Shown one piece after another: positions 25,838 to 32,757 of a DNA stretch of 64,000 bases. The notes beneath the pieces are model-generated. The model was not told the DNA's origin. It saw only the letters and a program-made list of their open reading frames with translations, and searched no databases. Within the stretch, counting starts at the first letter, position 1; every line of letters starts with the position of its first letter. The position numbers and the translations under genes are program-made. The stretch is from Hydrogenophaga flava NBRC 102514 (GTDB taxonomy: Bacteria; Pseudomonadota; Gammaproteobacteria; Burkholderiales; Burkholderiaceae_C): the NCBI RefSeq assembly GCF_001571145.1, contig NZ_BCTF01000019.1, positions 49,174-113,173 of the forward strand. Reading direction: 5' to 3'.

Positions 25838-26691
25838 GCGGGCTCCTTCATCGCGGTGGGATCGAAGCGCAGCACGGTGTCGTGCAGCATCGCATCCAGC
25901 GCCACCGCGCCTCGCGTGGGCAAGGCCTGCACCGGCTCCACCGCATTGCGCGCCAACTCGGCCTCGATGAACGCGTGGATGCCCGGCCAGCGCGGACTGG
26001 TGGCGGCCTCACCGGCGCGCATCTTCACTTCCAACAAGGCATTGATCTCGGCGATCAGCGCGGCGTCGGTCGCCGGGTCCAGCGTGTGCTGGGCCAGTTC
26101 GGCAAAGCGCATGGGCGGCACGCCGGGCTGCGCGCGAATCCAGCGCGCGGCCAGCAGGGGGCGCAGCACGTAGAGGTACTTCTTGTAGCGCACGGTGTCG
26201 GCCTGCAGGTGCTCGCGAAAGTTCTTCTTCGCCATGGAGGCGTAGTGGTGCCAGCCCTTGGCGTTGGAGAACACCTGCTCGGCCAGCGCGCGGAACCGCG
26301 CCATCACCTCGGTCTCTTCGCGGTACACGATGGGCGAACGCAGCCACTCCAGCAGCGTCGGGTTGGACTCGCGCAGCAGACCCAGCGCCTTGCGCAGGTC
26401 CCAGCCGTTGATGTCCAGGTCGCCACTGATCGGCAGCTCGATCACATCGCGCCCCGGCGCCACCGTCAGGTACCACGGCAGGCGGTTCACATAGATGAAG
26501 CGCACGTCGTAGTCGCTGTCGGGCGAGGCGAAACCCCAGCCCCGGCTGCCCGATTCGCAGGCGAAGAGGATGGTGACCTGGTGCTCGACCTCGATGGCGC
26601 GCAGGTGGTCCATGACCTGTTCGCGCATGGCGGGGTCTATGGGGTGGGCGGAGTGGAGGAATTCTTGTTTGTGTGACATGTTTTTTGTCAT
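25831..26691 (-). CDS. RlaP/YcgL-type predicted nucleotidyltransferase
   Basis: A 286-residue soluble protein with a polymerase-beta-type nucleotidyltransferase core: CESGSRGWGFASPDSDYDVR carries the GS and the DxD that binds metal. The central and C-terminal helices (HHYASMAKKNFREHLQ, VRYKKYLYVLRPLLAARW) match the RlaP family (COG3541), which is repeatedly found with RNA ligases in RNA-repair operons. It probably adds nucleotides to, or modifies, broken RNA ends. Starts at 26691 and 26679 are both possible and neither has a good ribosome-binding site. It lies between an unknown gene and rtcA. Confidence 0.85.
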   Translation of the reverse strand: MTKNMSHKQEFLHSAHPIDPAMREQVMDHLRAIEVEHQVTILFACESGSRGWGFASPDSDYDVRFIYVNRLPWYLTVAPGRDVIELPISGDLDINGWDLRKALGLLRESNPTLLEWLRSPIVYREETEVMARFRALAEQVFSNAKGWHHYASMAKKNFREHLQADTVRYKKYLYVLRPLLAARWIRAQPGVPPMRFAELAQHTLDPATDAALIAEINALLEVKMRAGEAATSPRWPGIHAFIEAELARNAVEPVQALPTRGAVALDAMLHDTVLRFDPTAMKEPAC

Positions 26692-26723
26692 AGATTTCAG
26701 TTCATCTATGCAATCTCTATTGA

Positions 26724-27338
26724 TCAGTCCGTGCTGCTGGCAGCCAGGGCGGATATGGTCCTTTTTCGTGGATTCCAGACCGTCAGACACCAGATGCCCC
26801 ACCACTCTTTCCCAGCGTCAAAATAGTTGCTCCAGGTGCTGCGCTCTGGTTCGGCATCGCAATTTCCGACCCAGTCCAGCACATCGATTTCCTGGTCGGC
26901 GTCAAGCCCAACAACCTCACAGAAGTCGGCGAACAGTCCTTGTCTGCACATCGCCCGGTAGGGCGGGTTGTCAAATGATTGAAACAGCCATTCGAAATCG
27001 GTGACCGATGCAAACGGTTTGATAGACGATGCGTAAGCACCCGGCACGAAAGGTCGCGGATCGACGATCTGGTCCGAACCCCAACGGGTCGGACGGGCAT
27101 GGGTCAGGTCAAACTCCAATTTGCAGTCGACCTCATTGCGCTCCCTGATTTCGCGAAACAACGTGTCGAGAACCTCGCGATGCTGGATTTCCGAAGGGAC
27201 CGATTCGTCGGGCTCCACGACCCGTACGGTGAAGTCGAAAACACAACCGGAAGCTTTCATTTCCTTTCGCACGTCGTCGACAAGCCGTTGCGAAAAATCT
27301 GGTGATGACTTCTTGTTTTCTTTCGGTAGTTTGTTCAT
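26724..27338 (-). CDS. Uncharacterised protein in the RNA-repair operon (204 residues)
   Basis: Not recognised. A 204-residue soluble, acidic protein with a Lys-rich start (MNKLPKENKKSSPDFSQ). It has many aromatic residues in the second half (FEWLFQSF, NPPYRAMCRQGLFADFCEVVGL, WSNYFDAGKEWWGIWCLTVWNP). The ATG at 27338 has GGGAG upstream and the gene starts 22 bp after the rtcB stop. Base composition is more AT-rich than rtcB or rtcA. Its fixed position between the ligase and the nucleotidyltransferase suggests an accessory role in end recognition or repair, but nothing in the sequence shows an active site. Confidence 0.75.
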   Translation of the reverse strand: MNKLPKENKKSSPDFSQRLVDDVRKEMKASGCVFDFTVRVVEPDESVPSEIQHREVLDTLFREIRERNEVDCKLEFDLTHARPTRWGSDQIVDPRPFVPGAYASSIKPFASVTDFEWLFQSFDNPPYRAMCRQGLFADFCEVVGLDADQEIDVLDWVGNCDAEPERSTWSNYFDAGKEWWGIWCLTVWNPRKRTISALAASSTD

Positions 27339-27360
27339 GTGGTTTCTCCCTTGAAAGTGC

Positions 27361-28584
27361 TCACCCCTTCACACACAACACCTGCTTGAGCGTGTACACC
27401 ACCTCCACCAGGTCCTTCTGCGCCTCCATCACCGCGTCGATGTCTTTGTAGGCCATCGGGATCTCGTCGATCACGGCTTCGTCCTTGCGGCATTCCACGC
27501 CCTCGGTCGCCTTGATCTGGTCCTCGACGGTGAACATCTTCTTGGCCTTGGTGCGGCTCATCACGCGGCCCGCGCCGTGGCTGCAGCTCTCGAAGCTCTC
27601 GGGGTTACCCAGGCCGCGCACGATGTAGCTGCGCGCGCCCATGCTCCCCGGGATGATCCCCAGCTCGCCCTTCTTCGCGCTCACCGCGCCCTTGCGCGTC
27701 ACGAACACCTCTTCACCGAAGTGCGTTTCCTTCTGCACGTAGTTGTGGTGGCAGTTCACCGCTTCCACGTGCGTCTCGAAGGGTTTGGTGATCACCTGCT
27801 TCACCGTGGCCACCAGGTTCTTCATCATCACCTCGCGGTTCAGGCGCGCGAACTTCTGCGCCCAGCCCACGCCACGCACGTAGTCGCCGAAGTACTGTGA
27901 GCCTTCCTCGAAGTACGCCAGGTCCTTGTCGGGCAGGTGGACGTTGTTGCGCTCGGCGTCCTTCTTCGCCAGTTCGATGAAGGTGGTGCCGATGGCATTC
28001 CCCACCCCACGCGAACCCGAGTGCAGCATGAACCACACGGCACCGGCCTCGTCGAGGCAGACCTCGATGAAGTGGTTGCCGGTTCCCAGCGTTCCCAGGT
28101 GCTTGTAGTTGTTCGTGTTCTTCAGGCGCGGGTACTGCTCGCAGATCGCGTCGAACTCGTCCTTGAGCGTGGACCAGGCCTGGTCCACCAGCGAGGGCGG
28201 GTTCTCCCAGCTGCCCTTGTCGCGGCCCGCACGCTGGCGGATCGGCGTCATGCCGTGCGGCACGGCCTTCTCGATCGCGGCGCGCAGCGGCCCCAGGTTG
28301 TCCGGCAGGTCTTCAGCACGAAGCGTGGTCTTGCAGGCCATCATTCCGCAGCCGATGTCCACACCGACCGCGGCGGGGATGATGGCCTTGAAAGTCGGCA
28401 CCACCGAGCCCACGGTGGCGCCTATCCCTAAGTGCACGTCGGGCATGGCCGCGATGTGCTTGAACACGATGGGCAGGCGCGCGGTGTTGGCCAGCTGCTT
28501 CTTCGCTTCGTCTTCGACGGGCACGCCCTGGGTCCACATCTTGATGGGCACGCCGCCTTCGGGTTGTTCGGTGTTGTAGTTCAT
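27361..28584 (-). CDS. rtcB: RNA-splicing/repair ligase RtcB
   Basis: GTP-dependent RNA ligase, 407 residues, that joins 3'-phosphate or 2',3'-cyclic phosphate to 5'-OH ends through a His-GMP intermediate. Metal and active-site motifs are GVDIGCGMMA (Cys), LGTGNHFIEV, HSGSRGVGN, NCHHNYVQKE and the guanylylated His336 in SHGAGR. The sequence ends YTLKQVLCVKG as in the E. coli-type enzyme. The ATG at 28584 is preferred over an upstream in-frame ATG (28599) because GGAG precedes it by nine bases. It follows directly on the Y-RNA/tRNA-like array, so the same sigma54 transcript would carry rsr, the small RNAs and rtcB. Confidence 0.96.
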   Translation of the reverse strand: MNYNTEQPEGGVPIKMWTQGVPVEDEAKKQLANTARLPIVFKHIAAMPDVHLGIGATVGSVVPTFKAIIPAAVGVDIGCGMMACKTTLRAEDLPDNLGPLRAAIEKAVPHGMTPIRQRAGRDKGSWENPPSLVDQAWSTLKDEFDAICEQYPRLKNTNNYKHLGTLGTGNHFIEVCLDEAGAVWFMLHSGSRGVGNAIGTTFIELAKKDAERNNVHLPDKDLAYFEEGSQYFGDYVRGVGWAQKFARLNREVMMKNLVATVKQVITKPFETHVEAVNCHHNYVQKETHFGEEVFVTRKGAVSAKKGELGIIPGSMGARSYIVRGLGNPESFESCSHGAGRVMSRTKAKKMFTVEDQIKATEGVECRKDEAVIDEIPMAYKDIDAVMEAQKDLVEVVYTLKQVLCVKG

Positions 28585-28606
28585 TCTTTGTTTCTCCATA
28601 GATATC

Positions 28607-28839
28607 TGGTGGACGCGACGGGATTCGAACCCGCATCAATGGGGCAACCACGGTTTTGAGTCCAGTGGCCCAGTGGGTGATTGGAAACGCGCGCCAGTGG
28701 CAGACCCGTCATCGGAGCCAGCACCTGCATCCTCAACCTTGCTCACCCACCGACTTGCCTGCCCCACCTGGTGTTACCCAGCCTGCCGGCATGTCTAATC
28801 ATTTTTGGCAGTGGCGCTCCCTTCTGTGCCAGCGCGCCC
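28607..28839 (-). ncRNA. tRNA-like RNA element with encoded CCA (rsr-rtcB spacer unit E)
   Basis: The minus strand ends with a T-arm GCGGG-TTCGAAT-CCCGT, an acceptor strand CGCGTCC and a genomic ACCA, 22 bases before rtcB. A matching 5' acceptor strand GGGCGCG (28833-28839) pairs at all seven positions (one G-U). It is followed by a short D-arm-like hairpin GGC...GCC with a GG in its loop. Between them are about 150 bases that form other helices (GTGGGTGA with TCACCCAC; CTGCC with GGCAG), so this is no canonical tRNA. The anticodon-like loop CTCAAAA has a poor stem. It is either a tRNA mimic or a tRNA interrupted by an insertion. Confidence 0.5.
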
Positions 28840-28856
28840 GTGACCTTCAAAAAAAT

Positions 28857-29006
28857 GCAGCGACGAGGGTTGTTGAAACGTTTTTTCTCCGCCATCCATT
28901 GCTGGACCGGGATTTGAACCCGGGCGCCGCAGACCGCTTTCGAAGTCCTTGGCCCACGTCCCGAAGGTCGTGTGCGTCTACCTGTAGTTCCATCTGCATT
29001 CGCTGC
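28857..29006 (-). ncRNA. Y-RNA-like RNA with tRNA-like module (unit D)
   Basis: The outer stem is GCAGCGA (29000-29006) with TCGCTGC (28857-28863). The second stem is GATGGAAC with GTTTCAAC (one mismatch). Both occupy the places where units A-C have their stems, and the motif GCGAATGC is shared at the stem junction. The apical part contains a T-arm CCGGG-TTCAAAT-CCCGG followed by TCCA-GCAA-TGGA, an acceptor-like helix closed by a GNRA tetraloop. Extra hairpins lie before it. Seven T residues (minus strand, 28849-28855) follow the outer stem, so the unit may also act as a terminator or 3' end. Confidence 0.72.
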
Positions 29007-29016
29007 GAAATGAGGA

Positions 29017-29161
29017 GGATGTCCCTCGGCGACAAGGGTTGGTGAAACGTTTTTCTCGTGCTCTACCTGACTGAGCTACGACCCCAGTGATGGAGCCGAC
29101 AGGATTCGAACCCGCGACCACGAGCATCTGTAGTTCCACCGGCATTCGCCGCGAGACATCC
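29017..29161 (-). ncRNA. Y-RNA-like RNA with circularly permuted tRNA module (unit C, YrlA type)
   Basis: The outer stem is GGATGTCTCGCGGCGA (29146-29161) paired with TCGCCGAGGGACATCC (29017-29032), with one mismatch and one G-U over 16 positions. The second stem is GGTGGAAC with GTTTCACC. The apical part is a permuted tRNA. A 3' half (T-arm GCGGG-TTCGAAT-CCTGT, then CGGCTCCA) is followed by TCACT and a 5' half (GGGGTCG, D-arm GCTC...GAGC). The acceptor strands pair at all seven positions and CACGAG pairs with CTCGTG where the anticodon stem would be. This matches the tRNA-mimicking bacterial Y RNAs bound by Ro60. Confidence 0.8.
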
Positions 29162-29172
29162 AAAACAAAAGA

Positions 29173-29265
29173 GCGCGACCAGATCGACAAGACGTAGCCT
29201 TGACCGGTTGCCCGGTTGGGGATTCGAACCCCGGCATCCAGATGTAGTCCTGTCCGCATTCGCGC
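29173..29265 (-). ncRNA. Y-RNA-like RNA with reduced tRNA-like module (unit B)
   Basis: A 93-base unit. The outer stem is GCGCGA (29260-29265) with TCGCGC (29173-29178). The second stem is GACAGGAC with GTCTTGTC (one G-U). The junction keeps the GCGAATGC motif. The apical part has a T-arm-like hairpin GGGG-TTCGAAT-CCCC and then ACCGG-GCAA-CCGGT, a helix with a GNRA tetraloop standing in for the acceptor stem. The stems differ in sequence from unit A while keeping pairing, which is covariation support for one RNA family. Confidence 0.75.
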
Positions 29266-29290
29266 AAAAAATCATCCTCTCAACGGCCCC

Positions 29291-29357
29291 CGCGTGGCGA
29301 CCAACAAGTGGTGAGACAAGACAGTTTGGATGTAGTCCCACCTGCATTCGCCACGCG
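29291..29357 (-). ncRNA. Y-RNA-like hairpin (unit A), minimal form
   Basis: A 67-base unit starting 17 bases after the rsr stop. The outer stem is a perfect 10-bp pairing, CGCGTGGCGA with TCGCCACGCG. An asymmetric internal loop (ATGCA opposite ACTTGTTGG) follows, then the second stem GGTGGGAC with GTCTCACC (one G-U) and a 17-base loop. It has no tRNA-like module. The layout of paired ends, internal bulge and upper stem is that of Y RNAs, the partners of Ro60/Rsr, whose gene is immediately upstream. Confidence 0.75.
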
Positions 29358-29374
29358 ACGACGTTTTCTTCTTT

Positions 29375-30949
29375 CTACTGCTGGGCCAGCGAGACCTTCT
29401 CAATCTCGCCCACCCAGTGGTCTGCACCAGCGTTGCCCTTGGCAAACTGCGCCAGCATCGTGAACACCGCGTCCGAGAAGCCTCCGACATTCAGGATGTC
29501 GGCGCGCTCCACGGCCTGCGTGGTGCCGTCGGGCTGGATGTCGATGCACACCAGCTTGGCCTGCGGGCAACGCAGCTTGAGCTTTTCCCACTCGATCAGC
29601 GTGTGCGTCGCGCCACCGCGCCGCGCATCGACCCACGACTCGTTGTCCGAGACGAGGACCACCAGATCCACCTTCGCGCGCTGCTGGTTCAGCAGAGCCA
29701 GCGGCGCGCTGCAGTTGGTGCCACCACCACCGATGGCGGCCAGCGCCTGGGCGTTGGTCATCACCGAGTCGCGCGGATTCAGCGTCAGCTTCACCACGTC
29801 GCGTTCGAACGGCAGCACACGGGCCTGCGGGTTCTTGCGCAACACGGCGGCTGCCACCAGGGCCGCGACGTCGATGCAGCGCACCGACGAAGTGGCACCC
29901 ACGCGGTGGCCGGTCACGGGCGAACCCATGGAGCCCGACACGTCGGGACACACCACCACCTGACCCTGCAGCGCCGGCACGTTCACCAGCGCCGCTTCCA
30001 TCGCGTCCTGCAGCGCCTCGCGCACGGCAGCCGGCACGTTCTCACCGCAGGCCTTGAAGGCCGCCATGAGCTGGTACGGGAACACCCGCGCCTTGGCCAC
30101 CGCCACCGGGTCGCGCAGTTTCGCCGCGACCGCTTCGGTCATACCGGGCTGCTCGAACACGCCGTGCCGCGCAAAGGTGTTCAGGTTCTGACGCACCATC
30201 TGCCACGAACCGGCGCGGGCGATCTGCGCCCACTGATCGGCTTGCAACTCCAGCGCGGTCAGCATCTGGAACGGCACGTCCGGCACCTCGGCAACCTCAC
30301 CTGCAGCCAGCGCGCGCTTGAAGCGCTCGAAGGCTTGCGTGGCGGGCGGCAGCGCGGCCTCGTCATACGGCTTGCCGATCAGCCAGGCGAACCAGGCGGC
30401 GCGCCAGGCCTCGGCAGGCTTGGGGTGCACCATCTTCACCACGTCGGCCAGCGAAGGCGTGTTTCCCACAGCGGCGTTCAGCAGCTGCTTTTCGGTGGCG
30501 TTGAGCAGCCATTGCTGCACCAGCTTCTTGGGCCGCGTACCGAGGGACTTGCGACCCAGGGCGCCGCTGCGCAGCATCTGCACGAAGCCGCGCAGCGTCT
30601 TGCCGTTGTCCACCACGCGGCCGAACACCTGCGACAGCAGAGCCACTTCGCGCACCGCCAGCATCGAGGCCAGCAGCACGGGCATGTCCTTCATGTAGGC
30701 GGACTGACGGGCGTACACGGCGGTCTTGGCGACGAAGGCGGGCTCGACTTGCGCGGCCAGCGTCTGCACCGCGTCCAGTTGCGACTGGGCGTCGGCGTAG
30801 AAGGTCTGGCTCAGGCAACCGGTGGCCGCGATCTGCGCCAACCGGTGCTTGGGGCTCAGGGCGTAGGCGGGTGCGCCGGCCTGGTTGCGGGCCGTGGCCT
30901 GGGGCAGCAGCCGGCCCTTGAGCGTCTGGAAGAGTTGGGTGTTGACCAT
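29375..30949 (-). CDS. rsr: TROVE-domain Ro60 ortholog (Rsr)
   Basis: A 524-residue ring-shaped RNA-binding protein. Residues ~1-340 are the TROVE HEAT-like repeats (KHRLAQIAATGCLSQTFY, VYARQSAYMKDMPVLLASMLAV). Residues ~345-524 are a von Willebrand A domain with the MIDAS motif DVSGSMGS and GGGGTNCSAPL, LVVLVSDNESW. Ro60 binds Y RNAs on its outer face and the ends of misfolded or damaged RNAs in its hole. The ATG at 30949 has ACGGAG six bases upstream; an in-frame ATG at 30967 lacks one. It is the first gene of the sigma54/RtcR-driven operon, and the Y-RNA-like array begins 17 bases after its stop. Confidence 0.93.
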   Translation of the reverse strand: MVNTQLFQTLKGRLLPQATARNQAGAPAYALSPKHRLAQIAATGCLSQTFYADAQSQLDAVQTLAAQVEPAFVAKTAVYARQSAYMKDMPVLLASMLAVREVALLSQVFGRVVDNGKTLRGFVQMLRSGALGRKSLGTRPKKLVQQWLLNATEKQLLNAAVGNTPSLADVVKMVHPKPAEAWRAAWFAWLIGKPYDEAALPPATQAFERFKRALAAGEVAEVPDVPFQMLTALELQADQWAQIARAGSWQMVRQNLNTFARHGVFEQPGMTEAVAAKLRDPVAVAKARVFPYQLMAAFKACGENVPAAVREALQDAMEAALVNVPALQGQVVVCPDVSGSMGSPVTGHRVGATSSVRCIDVAALVAAAVLRKNPQARVLPFERDVVKLTLNPRDSVMTNAQALAAIGGGGTNCSAPLALLNQQRAKVDLVVLVSDNESWVDARRGGATHTLIEWEKLKLRCPQAKLVCIDIQPDGTTQAVERADILNVGGFSDAVFTMLAQFAKGNAGADHWVGEIEKVSLAQQ

Positions 30950-30988
30950 GTTGTTCTCCGTGTTCATTCAACTTGTGTGCTTCTTCCT

Positions 30989-31005
30989 TTGCAACGGGTG
31001 TGCCA
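30989..31005 (-). promoter_or_regulatory. Sigma54 promoter of the rsr-YRNA-rtcBA operon
   Basis: The minus strand reads TGGCAC-ACCCG-TTGCAA, a full match to the sigma54 consensus with correct spacing. It lies 40 bases upstream of the rsr start. The divergently encoded activator RtcR should bind in the AT-richer stretch 31020-31140, where an upstream activating site is expected; I cannot define the site itself. Confidence 0.88.
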
Positions 31006-31149
31006 GGTCGGGATCGGATCAACCGGATTTCTCTTAGATCATTGATTTAATTGAACAATTTTTCATGAAAAGGCCCAACCAGCCCGTCGTGTCGTCAACA
31101 CCTACACCTTGAAATATAGAATTTCAGCTAACTATCTATCCATGAAGCC

Positions 31150-32754
31150 ATGCCATCCAAAACCGTCGTCATCGGATTCCTCGGCACCCAGCTCGACAGC
31201 GGTCGCGGCGCCGGGCGCTGGGAAAAGTGGCGGCCCACGGTCTCACTGGCGCAGCACGAAGACATGCAGGTGCACCGCCTGGAGCTGCTCTACACGCGCC
31301 AGCACCAGGCCCTGGCCGATCAGGTGAAGCAGGACATCGAGACCGCGTCGCCCGAGACCGAGGTGCGGCTGGTGCCGCTGCAGATGGCCGACCCCTGGGA
31401 CTTCGGCGAGGTCTATGGCGTGCTCTACGACTGGGTGAAGCAGTACCCCTTTCAGCCCGAGCGCGAGCGCTACTGGACCCACATCACCACCGGCACGCAC
31501 GTGGCGCAGATCTGCATGTTCCTGCTGACGGAGGCGCGCCACATTCCCGGCGTGCTGCTGCAGACCTCACCGCCGCGCAAGCAGCGGACGGGCAACCCCG
31601 GCAGCTACGCGCTGATCGACCTGGACCTCTCGCGCTACGACGGCCTGGCCCAGCGCTTCGAGGCGGCGCAGCGCGACGCGCTGGACTTCCTCAAGAGCGG
31701 CATCGCCACGCGCAACCCGGCCTTCAACGCGCTGATCGAGGAGATCGAACGCGTGGCCCTGCGCTCCAAGGCGCCGATCCTGCTGACCGGGCCGACCGGC
31801 GCGGGCAAGTCGCACCTGGCGCGGCGCATGTTCGAGCTCAAGAAGTCGCGCCACCAGGTGGCGGGCGAGTTCGTCGAGGTCAACTGCGCCACGCTGCAAG
31901 GCGACGGCGCGGCCTCGACCCTGTTCGGCCACAAGAAGGGCTCCTTCACCGGCGCCGCAACCGACCGCGCCGGCCTGCTGCGCATGGCGCACGGGGGCGT
32001 GCTGTTCCTGGACGAGATCGGCGAACTGGGGCTGGACGAGCAGGCCATGCTGCTCAAGGCGGTGGAGGAAAAACGCTTCTACCCGGTGGGCAGCGACCGC
32101 GAGGTGCAGAGCGACTTCCAGCTGATTGCCGGCACCCACCGCGACCTGCGGGCCGACGTGCGCGCGGGTCGTTTTCGCGAAGACCTGTTCGCGCGCATCA
32201 ACCTCTGGTCCTACCACCTGCCGGGGCTGGCCCAGCGCCCGCAGGACATCGAGCCCAACATCGACCACCTGCTGGTGCGCAGCGCGGCCGAGCTGGGCCG
32301 CGCCGTGCGCTTCAACGCCGAGGCCAAGGCGCTGTACCTGCGCTTCGCGCAATCGCACGAGGCGCACTGGCGCGGCAACTTCCGCGACCTCGCGGCCAGT
32401 GTGACGCGCCTGTGCACCCTGGCCGAAGGCGGGCGCATCGGCACGCCGCTGGTGGAAGCGGAGCTGCAGCGCCTGCGCTGGCTCTGGCAAGACGACGCCC
32501 CGGCCGGCGGCGCCACGGCGGCGGTCGACCTGGGCACCTTGCTGCCCACCGAACAGCTGGACACCATGGACCTGTTCGACCGCCTGCAGCTGGAAAGCGT
32601 GGTTGCGGTCTGCCGGTCCTCACGCAACCTGTCGGAAGCCGGCCGCACGCTGTTCGACCGCTCGCGCAGCCAGCGCAGCGTGGTCAACGACGCCGACCGG
32701 CTGCGCAAGTACCTGCAGAAGTTTGGGCTGCGCTGGGACGATCTGGCGCAGTGA
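31150..32754 (+). CDS. rtcR: Sigma54-dependent transcriptional activator RtcR
   Basis: A 534-residue activator. Residues 1-~180 are the RtcR-type CARF-like sensor domain, thought to bind cyclic-phosphate-ended RNA fragments or oligonucleotides. The AAA+ domain has Walker A GPTGAGKS (214-221), the sigma54 contact loop GSFTGA (264-269, the usual variant of GAFTGA) and Walker B GGVLFLDEIGEL. The last ~60 residues are a Fis-like helix-turn-helix (VVAVCRSSRNLSEAGRTLF). It is divergent from rsr across a spacer that holds the sigma54 promoter. The ATG at 31150 has no strong ribosome-binding site, consistent with low expression. Confidence 0.95.
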   Translation: MPSKTVVIGFLGTQLDSGRGAGRWEKWRPTVSLAQHEDMQVHRLELLYTRQHQALADQVKQDIETASPETEVRLVPLQMADPWDFGEVYGVLYDWVKQYPFQPERERYWTHITTGTHVAQICMFLLTEARHIPGVLLQTSPPRKQRTGNPGSYALIDLDLSRYDGLAQRFEAAQRDALDFLKSGIATRNPAFNALIEEIERVALRSKAPILLTGPTGAGKSHLARRMFELKKSRHQVAGEFVEVNCATLQGDGAASTLFGHKKGSFTGAATDRAGLLRMAHGGVLFLDEIGELGLDEQAMLLKAVEEKRFYPVGSDREVQSDFQLIAGTHRDLRADVRAGRFREDLFARINLWSYHLPGLAQRPQDIEPNIDHLLVRSAAELGRAVRFNAEAKALYLRFAQSHEAHWRGNFRDLAASVTRLCTLAEGGRIGTPLVEAELQRLRWLWQDDAPAGGATAAVDLGTLLPTEQLDTMDLFDRLQLESVVAVCRSSRNLSEAGRTLFDRSRSQRSVVNDADRLRKYLQKFGLRWDDLAQ

Positions 32755-32757
32755 GCC

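Noticed and set aside
28600..29250. Ordinary tRNA genes suggested by several TTCGAAT T-arms
   Set aside because: No unit has acceptor, D, anticodon and T arms in the canonical order and length. The halves are permuted or embedded in Y-RNA-like stems.
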